Made by a program: the position numbers and the translations under genes. This document shows positions 16,699 to 24,800 of a DNA stretch of 48,467 nucleotides, in pieces. The DNA is from Clostridia bacterium. Lineage in GTDB: Bacteria > Bacillota > Clostridia > Oscillospirales > CAG-272. Numbering within the stretch: the stretch's first letter is position 1; each line of letters begins with the position of its first letter. The notes below the pieces were generated by a model. It had not been told where the DNA came from and made no database searches. It was given only the letters and a program-made list of their open reading frames with translations. Where the stretch lies: assembly GCA_017456905.1 (NCBI GenBank), contig JAFTIL010000018.1:1-48467 (forward strand), read 5' to 3'.

Positions 16699-18019
16699 CA
16701 ATAGAAAAACATCCGCATGCGACCGCGATTGCGAGTCCTGCAACGGTCTGCCTCCCCGCGTGATCTTTACAGAAGAGATGCGAAAGGAGTACACCATCCT
16801 TTTCCCCACCATGCTTCCCCGACACTTCAAGATCATGGAGAAGGTCTTCAACTACTACGGCTATAAGACCGAACTTTTGGAGGACGGCACCCACGGCGAC
16901 AGTAAGACCGTCATTGATGCGGGCCTGAAATACGTCCACAATGACGCCTGCTACCCTGCCCTATTGGTCATCGGTCAGTTCATCTCTGCCCTGCAAAGTG
17001 GGCGTTACGACACCCACAAGGTCGCCCTGCTTTTGACCCAGACAGGCGGCGGTTGCCGCGCTTCCAATTATATTGCCCTGCTCCGCAAAGCCCTGGTCAA
17101 CGCGGGCTTTGAGTACGTTCCCGTCATATCCCTCAATGTGTCAGGCCTTGAATCCATGCCCGGATTTAAGCTGACCATCCCCATGATCCACCGCCTGCTC
17201 TACGCCATTCTCTACGGCGATCTCCTGCTTCTGCTGGTCAACCAATGCCGCCCCTACGAGACGGTCAAGGGTTCTGCCGTGGCCTTGGCTGATGAATGGA
17301 GCGTACGGCTGGCCAAGGACATGACCGAAGGTGCCATCAATTATAAAAAGATCAAAAAGACCTACCGCGAGATCATCGCCTCCTTTGCCGAAATCGACGG
17401 CGTGGATTGCGAGGCACGCCGCAACCACGAAAAGGTGCGGGTGGGTATCGTGGGCGAGATCTTCGTCAAGTTCTCTCCCCTGGGCAACAACGGTCTTGAG
17501 GATTTTCTTGTTTCCGAAGATGCCGAGCCCGTCATGGGCGGTCTCATAGACTTCTGCCTCTACGTGGTGTCCAACGCCATGTTGGACTACGAGCTCTACG
17601 GCATCGGCAAGCTGAAGGCCAAGATCTACAAGATCGCTGATAACTTCTTTTTGAAAAAGCAGGACGACATGATCAAAGCGGTCACCGACGACGGCCGCTT
17701 CGTCCCCCCCACCTCCTTCCGTATCACCCGCACCCTGGCCCGCGACTATGTGGGCATGGGCGTGAAAATGGGCGAGGGATGGCTCCTCACCGCCGAGATC
17801 TTCGAGCTCATCCACGAAGGCGTGGGTAACGTAGTCATCACTCAGCCCTTTGGCTGTCTCCCCAACCACATCGTAGGCAAGGGCATGATGAAACCCATCA
17901 AGGAGTCCTACCCTGATGTCAACCTGGTGGCCATCGACTATGACGCGGGCGCCACCGCTATCAACCAAGAAAACCGCATCAAGCTCATGCTGGCCAACGC
18001 GAAGAAGGGGAAAAAGTAA
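16691..18019 (+). CDS. 2-hydroxyacyl-CoA dehydratase (HgdB-like) partner protein
   Basis: A 442-residue protein matching the C-terminal, HgdB-like part of the large activase/dehydratase polypeptides of Clostridia. It begins with a Cys-rich segment (CDRDCESCNG, residues 9-18) and has conserved Cys in HNDACYPA, TGGGCRASN and FGCLPNH that could hold an iron-sulfur cluster. Its ATG sits inside the end of the activase gene (overlap ATGTCTGA), a strong sign of coupled translation and a 1:1 complex. GAAAGGAGGAG lies about nine bases before the ATG. Whether it dehydrates a hydroxyacyl-CoA or serves another reductive activation is not decided by sequence. Confidence 0.82.
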   Translation: MSDNRKTSACDRDCESCNGLPPRVIFTEEMRKEYTILFPTMLPRHFKIMEKVFNYYGYKTELLEDGTHGDSKTVIDAGLKYVHNDACYPALLVIGQFISALQSGRYDTHKVALLLTQTGGGCRASNYIALLRKALVNAGFEYVPVISLNVSGLESMPGFKLTIPMIHRLLYAILYGDLLLLLVNQCRPYETVKGSAVALADEWSVRLAKDMTEGAINYKKIKKTYREIIASFAEIDGVDCEARRNHEKVRVGIVGEIFVKFSPLGNNGLEDFLVSEDAEPVMGGLIDFCLYVVSNAMLDYELYGIGKLKAKIYKIADNFFLKKQDDMIKAVTDDGRFVPPTSFRITRTLARDYVGMGVKMGEGWLLTAEIFELIHEGVGNVVITQPFGCLPNHIVGKGMMKPIKESYPDVNLVAIDYDAGATAINQENRIKLMLANAKKGKK

Positions 18020-18035
18020 GGAGTATATTGTAACC

Positions 18036-18473
18036 ATGAATTTCAGATCTCGTATCGCAAAATTTCTCTACGGCCGTTACGGCGCCGATGAGCTGTATAA
18101 TTTTCTCTTCATCGTTCAGATCGCCCTCCTGTTTGCGGGCGCGGTCTTTACCGTCTTTGGTGTTATCTCCAAAGCCTTCACCTATCTGTCCTTTGCCCTC
18201 TATATCATCGCCTTTTCCCTCTTCGGCTGGACCGTTTTTCGTTGTCTTTCCCGCAACATTGTCAAGCGGCAAGCCGAAAACAGAGCCTTTCTGCGCCTGA
18301 AGTATCGCTTGTTCGGCAAAAAGAAGGTTCCCCGTCCTGCTGACACCACTACCCATATCTTTCGCGCCTGTCCCAAGTGCAAGTCTGTCTTGCGCTTGCC
18401 CAAAAAAGTGGGCAAGCATACGGTCAAGTGCCCCAGATGCGAAAATCGCTTTAAGGTGAAGGTCAAGAAATAA
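18036..18473 (+). CDS. Two-helix membrane protein with C-terminal zinc ribbon
   Basis: A 145-residue protein: short basic N-terminus, two membrane helices (about 25-47 and 52-72), a basic cytoplasmic region, then a zinc ribbon with CPKC and CPRC knuckles near residues 112-115 and 132-135. Proteins of this layout are frequent in Clostridia and lack an assigned role; the ribbon resembles MJ0042-type zinc-ribbon motifs. The start at 18036 has GTAAGGAGTA upstream; the longer frame would overlap the dehydratase. It lies 16 bases after the dehydratase gene, so it is the last gene of that operon. Confidence 0.7.
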   Translation: MNFRSRIAKFLYGRYGADELYNFLFIVQIALLFAGAVFTVFGVISKAFTYLSFALYIIAFSLFGWTVFRCLSRNIVKRQAENRAFLRLKYRLFGKKKVPRPADTTTHIFRACPKCKSVLRLPKKVGKHTVKCPRCENRFKVKVKK

Positions 18474-18482
18474 TTCGAAAAC

Positions 18483-18514
18483 AAAAATACCCTCCTGTGA
18501 GAGGGTATTTTTTA
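18483..18514 (+). terminator. Terminator of the activase operon
   Basis: Stem AAAAATACCCTC and GAGGGTATTTTT around a six-base loop, ending in six T. It lies ten bases after the zinc-ribbon gene. Confidence 0.92.
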
Positions 18515-18565
18515 TTTGGCTACTCATTTTTCGCTGCCTTTGGGACTACGGTACCACTTTCAAGC

Positions 18566-18595
18566 AAAAGGAGCCCGCCTGACGGCGGACTCCTT
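18566..18595 (-). terminator. Leftward terminator of the rubredoxin cluster
   Basis: Stem AAGGAG-CCCGCC with partner GGCGG-A-CTCCTT (18568-18595) and a four-base T-run on the minus strand. It lies about 105 bases beyond the rubredoxin stop. The 100 bases between are AT-rich with no gene seen. Confidence 0.72.
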
Positions 18596-18699
18596 AAGTT
18601 TTAGGAAAGAAAAATAAAGAAATTTGAACTATTTTTAGGAAAAGAAAATGAAAACTATTTCAGGAATTTGAAAGGATAGGGTTTACTGAATTTGTGGGA

Positions 18700-18855
18700 T
18701 TAGTCTTCCTTTTCGAATGCATCCTTGCCCAATCCGCAAACGGGGCATTCGAAGTCCTCGGGCAGATCCTCAAAGGGAGTACCGGGGGCAATGCCGTTAT
18801 CGGGATCGCCAACGGCGGGATCGTATTCATAACCACAAGGGCAAACGTATTTCAT
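18700..18855 (-). CDS. Rubredoxin with unusual CxC first knuckle
   Basis: A 51-residue rubredoxin, a one-iron electron carrier that normally feeds rubrerythrin and other peroxide or oxygen reductases. The hallmark segments are present: [35 protein letters not shown] and the aromatic positions Tyr9, Tyr11 and Phe35. The second knuckle is the usual CPVCG (Cys37, Cys40). The first is VCPCGY: Cys5 and Cys7 are separated by one residue where rubredoxins normally have two (CxxCG). I read the codons directly (TGC CCT TGT GGT), so this is in the sequence as given. A functional one-iron site with CxC would be strained but possible. An AGGAGG site lies nine bases before the ATG. It stands downstream of the immunity-like gene and the rubrerythrin cluster on the same strand. 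Confidence 0.88.
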   Translation of the reverse strand: MKYVCPCGYEYDPAVGDPDNGIAPGTPFEDLPEDFECPVCGLGKDAFEKED

Positions 18856-18925
18856 GGGTGTATACCTCCTGTTTTTCTGTATTATTGTCTTATTGAATAG
18901 TTTTATATTTTACTTTAAGATAAAA

Positions 18926-19177
18926 TTATTCCTTGGAAATAATGAATTCGAGAGATCCCTTTTCCAAAAAATTGAATTCATCCAGATGAATATGGCTGCC
19001 GTTTGGTGCCGCATTCTGTGCCAATGTCAAGCAAATATTTGCCAACAAATTCAGACCTTCTGTATTAGCTTTAATCACAAAGGATTCTCCACTTTTACAG
19101 CAATTGATTTGTGATCCATCAACATAATTTATAGATATGCCGTCATCATAAGGATCAATGTTTATTTCAACTTTCAT
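18926..19177 (-). CDS. Small protein resembling Imm32-type immunity proteins
   Basis: An 83-residue acidic protein without membrane segment. The pattern KVEINID near the start, a middle GLNLLANICLTLAQNA helix, GSHIHLDEF and a final KGSLEFII strand resembles the Imm32 immunity family, which protects against contact-dependent or polymorphic toxins. The match is by eye, and the family is broad. The ribosome site is weak and the gene is AT-richer than its neighbours, both of which fit recent acquisition. No toxin gene is in the window, so if this is immunity it is an orphan. It may instead be an uncharacterised housekeeping protein. Confidence 0.5.
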   Translation of the reverse strand: MKVEINIDPYDDGISINYVDGSQINCCKSGESFVIKANTEGLNLLANICLTLAQNAAPNGSHIHLDEFNFLEKGSLEFIISKE

Positions 19178-19207
19178 ATTATCTTGTTTCTCTGTATCTT
19201 TCTCTTT

Positions 19208-19243
19208 GCCGAAGTATCATTCAAGCAGACCGGCGAAGGCCTT
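19208..19243 (-). pseudogene. Rubrerythrin 3'-end remnant (copy 1)
   Basis: Read leftward, the codons give KAFAGLLE, a TGA stop, then YFG. This matches the C-terminal [11 protein letters not shown] of the intact rubrerythrin ending at 20577, and the tail of the other remnant at 19900-19935. Only about 12 codons remain, with one codon turned into a stop. It sits 12 bases after the end of the serine-acetyltransferase-like gene. Confidence 0.65.
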
Positions 19244-19255
19244 GCAGAGTAACGA

Positions 19256-19840
19256 TTATATATCTTGGAAAAGGGCTTTATTCAGATTGCTATGAGAATT
19301 ATGATCGCTGATTTTTTTGGCGGGAACACCACCCCAGGTGGTTCCTTTTTCGCAAATAGATTTTGTTACTACAGCATTAGCTGCAATCGCTACATCATCT
19401 GCAATCGTTACCTCACCAATAATCTTAGCGCCCGAGGCGATAAACACATTGTTGCCAATTATTGCAGCTTGATTGGAGCCATTTGTCGCACCAATCGTGA
19501 CACCTTCGTGAATTCGACAATTTCGGCCAATCTTAGCAGAAGTCGCTACCACAATGGTGCCGTAATGAGCAATGGACAAGCCTTTGTCAAACGCATTGAC
19601 GGGGATAGAAAAGCCCAGCTTTAAAGATTGGCGATGATATCGAAGTTTATGGAACATCCTCATGGGGAATGTGAGTTTTTTTGAAATTCCCTTTTGATTG
19701 GTATAAAACTCAAGCTTTCGAAGTGTCACTTGAAATTTCCAAATCTCATCTCCGAATAGTTTCGATTTGACAGAAGTGCGACCATTGGCCATTGCATCCG
19801 CCGCTATAAAATCTTTCAGCTCTTTTTTTGTAAAAATCAT
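19256..19840 (-). CDS. Serine-acetyltransferase-like hexapeptide acyltransferase
   Basis: A 194-residue left-handed beta-helix acyltransferase. Hexapeptide repeats run from about residue 88 to 170 (GTIVVATSAKIGRNCRI, VTIGA, AIIGNNVFIASGAKIIG). The catalytic-type His is in IAHYG and the closing motif is GVPAKKI. The helical N-terminal part is shorter than in CysE, so it is closer to serine acetyltransferase-like enzymes of polysaccharide gene clusters. It acetylates a small hydroxyl or amino acceptor from acetyl-CoA. The gene is clearly AT-richer than the neighbouring housekeeping genes, has only a weak ribosome site, and is bounded on both sides by rubrerythrin remnants, which suggests insertion by recombination. 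Confidence 0.8.
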   Translation of the reverse strand: MIFTKKELKDFIAADAMANGRTSVKSKLFGDEIWKFQVTLRKLEFYTNQKGISKKLTFPMRMFHKLRYHRQSLKLGFSIPVNAFDKGLSIAHYGTIVVATSAKIGRNCRIHEGVTIGATNGSNQAAIIGNNVFIASGAKIIGEVTIADDVAIAANAVVTKSICEKGTTWGGVPAKKISDHNSHSNLNKALFQDI

Positions 19841-19899
19841 AACTCTTCAGCTTTCTTCAACAAAGTAAATCGGCAGAAACGGGGTCAATATTTTAAAAA

Positions 19900-19997
19900 T
19901 TAGCCGAAGTATCTCTCATGCAGACCGGCGAAGGCCCGCCGCATCGGGATTTCCGACGGAGGGATCCTGTTCATAAATACGGGGAAACGTATTTCAT
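19900..19997 (-). pseudogene. Fused remnant: rubredoxin 5' end joined to rubrerythrin 3' end
   Basis: Read leftward from an ATG at 19997, the first codons are MKYVSP, like rubredoxin MKYVCP. After a two-base deletion the rubredoxin frame resumes as YEQDPSVGNPDAA (compare [13 protein letters not shown] in the intact gene at 18700-18855). Near 19936 the sequence switches to a rubrerythrin end, AFAGLHERYFG and stop. The first 13 bases equal the intact rubredoxin. It is the scar of a lost rubredoxin-rubrerythrin pair, with the middle deleted and the frame broken. Confidence 0.72.
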
Positions 19998-20048
19998 AGA
20001 AATTCTCTTTGAATAAACGGATTTTGGGGTTCTTTGAATAAAAGAATG

Positions 20049-20570
20049 TTACTGCGCTTTCCGACGTTTGATCACTTTGGCGGGGTTTCCACCTACAACG
20101 GTATATGGCTCCACATCTGCAGTCACAACGGCTCCGGCAGCGAGAATACTGCCGTCTCCAATACGCGTGCATCCGGGAGTGATGATCACGCTGTCACAGA
20201 TCCATATATCATTACCAATGGTCAAGGGAGATACGTCGCAAAATCCTTGTTGACACATCGGGACATCCACCCGCTCGGTTTGATGATTTTGGGTGAATAT
20301 TTTCAGATCCCTTCCGATCATTACATTATCTCCAATCGTGACTTGGGCATCAATGTAGGCTCGATTTCCCACACTGGAGTAATCTCCAATACGCAGATCC
20401 GAAAAAACTCTTACGTGCTTTCCCCAGTTCACACCTTTTCCCACGTGTGAGAAGGTGCCCTTTGCAAAAAAATTCTTTAACGTATTTCCCCATTTACAAT
20501 GAGTATATGAAGGAAGCAGATCGTCAAACAGCAAGAAAAACGCTTTGCATATTTTCCTTTTTATACTCAT
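20049..20570 (-). CDS. Maltose/galactoside O-acetyltransferase-like (LbH) acyltransferase
   Basis: A 173-residue hexapeptide-repeat acyltransferase of the Maa/LacA/WbbJ group. The N-terminal helices are followed by repeats such as VGNRAYIDAQVTIGDNVMIG, a His in TQNHQT that fits the catalytic His position, and the C-terminal end GGNPAKVIKRR. These enzymes O-acetylate sugars or cell-surface glycans. It begins six bases after the rubrerythrin stop with no evident ribosome site of its own, so translation is probably coupled. Codon use is less biased than in rubrerythrin. It may modify exopolysaccharide under oxidative stress, but that link is only by position. Confidence 0.82.
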   Translation of the reverse strand: MSIKRKICKAFFLLFDDLLPSYTHCKWGNTLKNFFAKGTFSHVGKGVNWGKHVRVFSDLRIGDYSSVGNRAYIDAQVTIGDNVMIGRDLKIFTQNHQTERVDVPMCQQGFCDVSPLTIGNDIWICDSVIITPGCTRIGDGSILAAGAVVTADVEPYTVVGGNPAKVIKRRKAQ

Positions 20571-20576
20571 TGTGAA

Positions 20577-21125
20577 TTATTTGAAATAACGATTCAAAAG
20601 GCCTTCAAACGCCTTACCGTGTCTTGCCTCGTCACGAGCCATCTCGTGGACAGTGTCGTGGATAGCGTCAAGGTTCAGCTCCTTGGCCATTTTTGCAAGT
20701 TCGAACTTGCCTGCAGTTGCGCCGTTCTCGGCGGCGACGCGCATCTCCAGGTTCTTCTTGGTGGAATCGGTGAGGCACTCGCCCAGAAGCTCTGCGAATT
20801 TGGCAGCGTGCTCAGCCTCTTCATAAGCGGCCTTCTCCCAGTACAGGGCGATCTCGGGATAGCCCTCTCTGGCGGCGACACGAGCCATGGCCAGGTACAT
20901 ACCCACCTCAGAGCACTCACCCTCGAAGTTGGCGCGCAGGCCCTCGATAATAGCCTCAGGTGCGCCCTTGGCAACACCGACAATATGCTCGGCAGCCCAG
21001 GTCATCTTGTTGTCAACGACCTCTTCGAACTTATCCTCACCCTTGACCTTGCATCTGGGGCACTGCTCGGGGTAATTCTCGCTCTCAATGATCTCTCCGC
21101 AAACTTTGCATCTCCACTTTTTCAT
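20577..21125 (-). CDS. rbr: Reverse-type rubrerythrin (peroxide reductase)
   Basis: A 182-residue rubrerythrin with reversed domain order: an N-terminal rubredoxin-like finger (CKVCG and CPRCK, residues 6-32), then a four-helix diiron domain (about 45-180). Diiron ligands lie in the family positions: [31 protein letters not shown] and [11 protein letters not shown]. Such proteins are NADH-linked peroxide and oxygen reductases in Clostridia. The ATG at 21125 is used because GGAGG lies eight bases before it; the earlier in-frame ATG at 21140 overlaps that site. It follows the Rrf2 regulator gene with no separate promoter, so it is under its control. Electrons may come from the rubredoxin downstream. 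Confidence 0.93.
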   Translation of the reverse strand: MKKWRCKVCGEIIESENYPEQCPRCKVKGEDKFEEVVDNKMTWAAEHIVGVAKGAPEAIIEGLRANFEGECSEVGMYLAMARVAAREGYPEIALYWEKAAYEEAEHAAKFAELLGECLTDSTKKNLEMRVAAENGATAGKFELAKMAKELNLDAIHDTVHEMARDEARHGKAFEGLLNRYFK

Positions 21126-21170
21126 GTTGTTTTCCTCCATAAATGTATAATTTTTGTTTTTAAAGTTGAC

Positions 21171-21638
21171 TTATTTGATAGTCTCCAAAAGGTCGCAGAT
21201 CGTCAGGTTAACATCCACCATCATGGCGATGGTCAATCGATCCAATCGCTCGACAAGCATATGATTCAGCACACCGAAGATGTTGTGAAACCGACAGCAG
21301 TCCTTGTTGGGATTGTTCAGGCATTCGCAATTTTCTGACAAGCACTTTGATATCTCAATAGGCCCGTCGATCACCTCGATGACCTCCTTCACCGTCACCC
21401 CCATAGGATCTCGCAAGAGATAGTACCCTCCCGCGATACCGCGCTGAGACTTGACCATGCCCACCAAAGATAATTTCCGCAGAATCTTATTGGCAAACCC
21501 TACAGGAACTTTCACGGCCTCGGCCATGGCGGGGGCACACAAGGTATTCTGTACGGCATCGTCCGTGATGACCGCGTCTGATTTCGCCAGCAGGCTGACC
21601 ATGCGAAGCGCGTAATCTGCTTCTTGTGTGATCCTCAT
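21171..21638 (-). CDS. Rrf2-family transcriptional regulator with Cys cluster
   Basis: A 155-residue Rrf2 winged-helix regulator. The N-terminus MRITQEADYALRM is the family signature; the wing is RGIAGGYYL near residue 66. Five cysteines sit in the sensor loop (Cys99, 104, 106, 114, 115), so an iron-sulfur cluster is likely, as in IscR, NsrR and RsrR. It heads the leftward unit with rubrerythrin and the acyltransferase. A perfect inverted repeat overlaps its promoter, pointing to self-regulation and redox control of rubrerythrin. AAAGGAG lies ten bases before the ATG. Oxygen, peroxide or nitric oxide as signal cannot be told apart here. Confidence 0.92.
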   Translation of the reverse strand: MRITQEADYALRMVSLLAKSDAVITDDAVQNTLCAPAMAEAVKVPVGFANKILRKLSLVGMVKSQRGIAGGYYLLRDPMGVTVKEVIEVIDGPIEISKCLSENCECLNNPNKDCCRFHNIFGVLNHMLVERLDRLTIAMMVDVNLTICDLLETIK

Positions 21639-21683
21639 ATTGGTGTCGCTCCTTTTTAATCTGCACCTTTTTGGTACGGTTTA

Positions 21684-21712
21684 ATTATACACGATGTTTG
21701 TGTATTTGTCAA
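21684..21712 (-). promoter_or_regulatory. Promoter and likely Rrf2 operator of the rubrerythrin operon
   Basis: Leftward TTGACA (21707-21712) and TATAAT (21684-21689), 17-base spacer, both consensus. Between and over the -10 is a perfect inverted repeat ATACAC-n7-GTGTAT (21687-21705), in the place expected for a repressor site. It fits self-repression by the adjacent Rrf2 protein. Confidence 0.85.
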
Positions 21713-21751
21713 TAGGTTTTTTAAAATTTTTTCAAAAAATTTTTCGGACGC

Positions 21752-21793
21752 AAAAATCCCCCATCGGACAAAGGAAAATGCCCGATGGGGGAT
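21752..21793 (-). terminator. Terminator of the large glycoside-hydrolase-like gene
   Basis: Stem ATCCCCCATCGG pairing with CCGATGGGGGAT across a loop of about 14 bases, followed on the minus strand by five T. It lies about 30 bases after the stop at 21825. Confidence 0.9.
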
Positions 21794-21824
21794 CTTTATA
21801 TCAAACGATCGTTTTCGAAAAGGC

Positions 21825-24800
21825 TCACGCTTCCTCTTCCTTGCGCTTCTTCAGCACCATGGCAGCAGCGGCCATAGTCGTAATAGCGCCTGCGGTAGCG
21901 GCCACGGAGGACTGACAGCCCTCACCCTCAGCCGCCGTTTCAGACTCACCATCGGTTACAGCAGGAACGTTGGTTTCGGGGTCCTCAACACCGCCCACGG
22001 TAGGTTCCTCTGTGGCACCCACTCCGGTGTCTTCAGCGGTCTCTTGCTCCTTGCCCGTGGCGTTGGCCTCGGTGGAGATGTAGCTGTACTTGAAGCGTGC
22101 GCCGGGGGCTACGTCACCCGAGATGTAGAAATCCATGATGTCGCCCGAGAACTTGGTCTCGTCGCCTTCGTCGTGGACATTGTCGGTCCAAGAGAAGTTG
22201 ATGGTGTAATCGTTGCCGGAGAGGCCCAGATCGGACTTGGCAACCTTCACGGTCATGTATCTTCCGTCTACGGTGTAAGCGCAATCAGCTACCTTTTCGG
22301 AAGCGTAACCGTCGCCGGTGAACTTCTCCAGCACCACGGTGTCAGCGGAAGCGGCGGACTTATTGATAACATATTCAAAGGTCTCCCACCCCTGATTTGT
22401 CTGGTCGGAGTCGATGTAAAGGGTCATCCAAAGGTTGTCGGTGTAGGGCGTGATGTTGTCGGCGCACTCCACGTGGAAGTAAACGTACTCCTCATCACGA
22501 GCTACCTGTGCACCGATGATGTCGTTACGACCGGAAGTTTCGGTATAAACCAGCGTGCCGTAGCCGGGGGCATTTCTGTCCTCGGTGTTGCCGATGTAAG
22601 CGGCGTAGTAAGGCTCAACGGACTTCCACTGATCCTGACCCGCGGAAAGGTCGATGGTGGCGGATATGCTGGGCGTGGGAATGGCGCGAGCGCCTTTGAA
22701 CTTGCGAACGTAGTTGACAAGCTGGTAATAATAGTGGTCCTTCAAGGCACCCTTGGTAGGCTCAATGTCACGAGAGAATTCGTCGTTGTACTGATCGGGG
22801 AAGGCATTCTCCACAGCCGCCACAGAACCCTCGGGCCAAGTTTCGTAACGACCCACACGGAACTCGTTCCAGCCTGTAACAAAGATCACCTCGGGATCCA
22901 CTTCAAGAGCATAATCAAATTGCTCCGCGAAGTTGTAGCCCCACTTAGAGGCCTCGGCACCTTCCTTCTCGTAGCGATCGGGATAGGCAGAGGTATAGGA
23001 ACGTCCTGCGATGTGGTTACCGCTCATAGCGGCCAGGACTTTGTTTTCATAGTCGTGGTTCATGGCGATACCAACCGTCATCTGCTCCACTTTGCCTTCT
23101 TTCACATTGTTACGACTGCCTGCGTAGGTAGCCTGGGGGTACATGGACAGCCAACCCCAAGAGCCGAATTCATTGGACTTGGGATGGTACAGATAATCGG
23201 GCTGCCCCGCGCGGAAAGTGAAAAATTTGGAAATTTCCTTCTCAATGGGAGACACGGAGCCATTTACGGACTCCTTGATGGCCATGAGCATGGGTTTGTC
23301 TTCCCAGTAGAACCACAGGTTGTTCCACTTGTTCGCACGGAAGATATCCAGATAGAGGGATTGGAGCTGGGTGTTGGTGTAGTCCTTATCCCAGAAAGGA
23401 AGCATAAAGGACACTTTGGGGGCCTTGAGGCCATCCTCCATGGCATCGGTCCACTCCTCCATGAGGGGGGTGTAGGAATTACGCCAGGTCATGCCCGCAT
23501 TGGTGTTGTCGGTGAAGATCACGTCCACACCCGCGTTGGTGAGCAGCTCAGCCTGCTTGCGGAGCACCCACTTATCGTCGCCGCGATAGAAGCCGTATAT
23601 GGACTCGTTCCACCAGTAAGAGGTGGTCTTCAGATCCTTCCAAAGCTGATTATCCCAATCGCGCATAGCGTCGGGATACTGCTCGGAGAGCTTTTGCAGG
23701 TTGGCGGGAGTATCATTGGTAAACCCGTCGATATGCCAGGTCCAGTAGAACATGGCCAGGGTTTTGTCATCCTTGAGGTCGCCCACGTCGGCATTGGTCA
23801 GAGACACACGGCCCAAGCCGTCGGTAAATACCCAGGTGTCGGGCATGACGGGGTGGGTGTAGATCAAGCTATCCTCGGGGATCACGTAAGCAGGGGGTGC
23901 TACGTGGTCGCCCGTGATAGCGTCTTGGGGCTTTGCACATTCCATAAAATACTCGTCCTTTTCTTCATTGAAAATGATCTGCATGACAGGATATTGCACG
24001 CCGGTCTCCACAGGGAAGCCGTCACGGTAGACATAGCCCTTGAAGTTCTCCACCGTGTTGTAAACGTACATGGCAGGAGCCTTGTTGTAGTTATGAGCAA
24101 TGAACAAATAGTCGCCTGCAGGAACTTCGTCAAAGGTGATGCCTTGCATGGCGTTGTCCACCATCTTGACTCGGCCCGTGGCCACGGGGGTCTCGGCAAT
24201 GGTTTGGTCATAGGTACCTTTCCAGGCGTAGACGGACATATCCACTTCCATGTCGGTGGCCATGTAGGTCGCCATCTTGAACTGCAGGCCCACGAAAGAG
24301 GAGGCCACGTTCAAACGCATACCGAAAGGCCCGTTCATATTGAACACAGCCTCACCCGTATTGCCGGTGTAGGGGTACTTGATATTGCGGATCTCACCGG
24401 AGGCTTCGCAATTGCCAAAGGGCTCCAGCATGGGATTGGTCATTCTGATCTTCAATTCAGGCTCTCCTCTCTGCTCGAGGCCGTTAAGATATAAAAAGCC
24501 TTTAGAGTCAGTGGGACTCATATTGGTCCACACACCCACATCGGCACCGCCACCGGAGATGTGGAACAGATACTCACCCGCGGGCTGGGGATCAAACTCC
24601 ACCCAATGGTACTGACCGTCCTTCAAAGGATTGAATTCCTTTTTTGCAATGGGTTCGGAAGCAATGGTTTTCTCATAGCCGCCCAGCCATTTGTAGATGG
24701 AGAGTGTAGCGTAAGAGTCAGTCTTAGTCCACGTAGGCATACAGAAGCCAAAGCCTGTAAACTCTCCGTTGACAATGGCGCGGTAGGAGTAAGTTTTTCC

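Noticed and set aside
22044-24494. 816-codon rightward frame opposite the glycoside-hydrolase-like gene
   Set aside because: It is antisense to a gene with signal peptide, domains, promoter and terminator; it has no ribosome site and a composition typical of a shadow frame in GC-ending codons.
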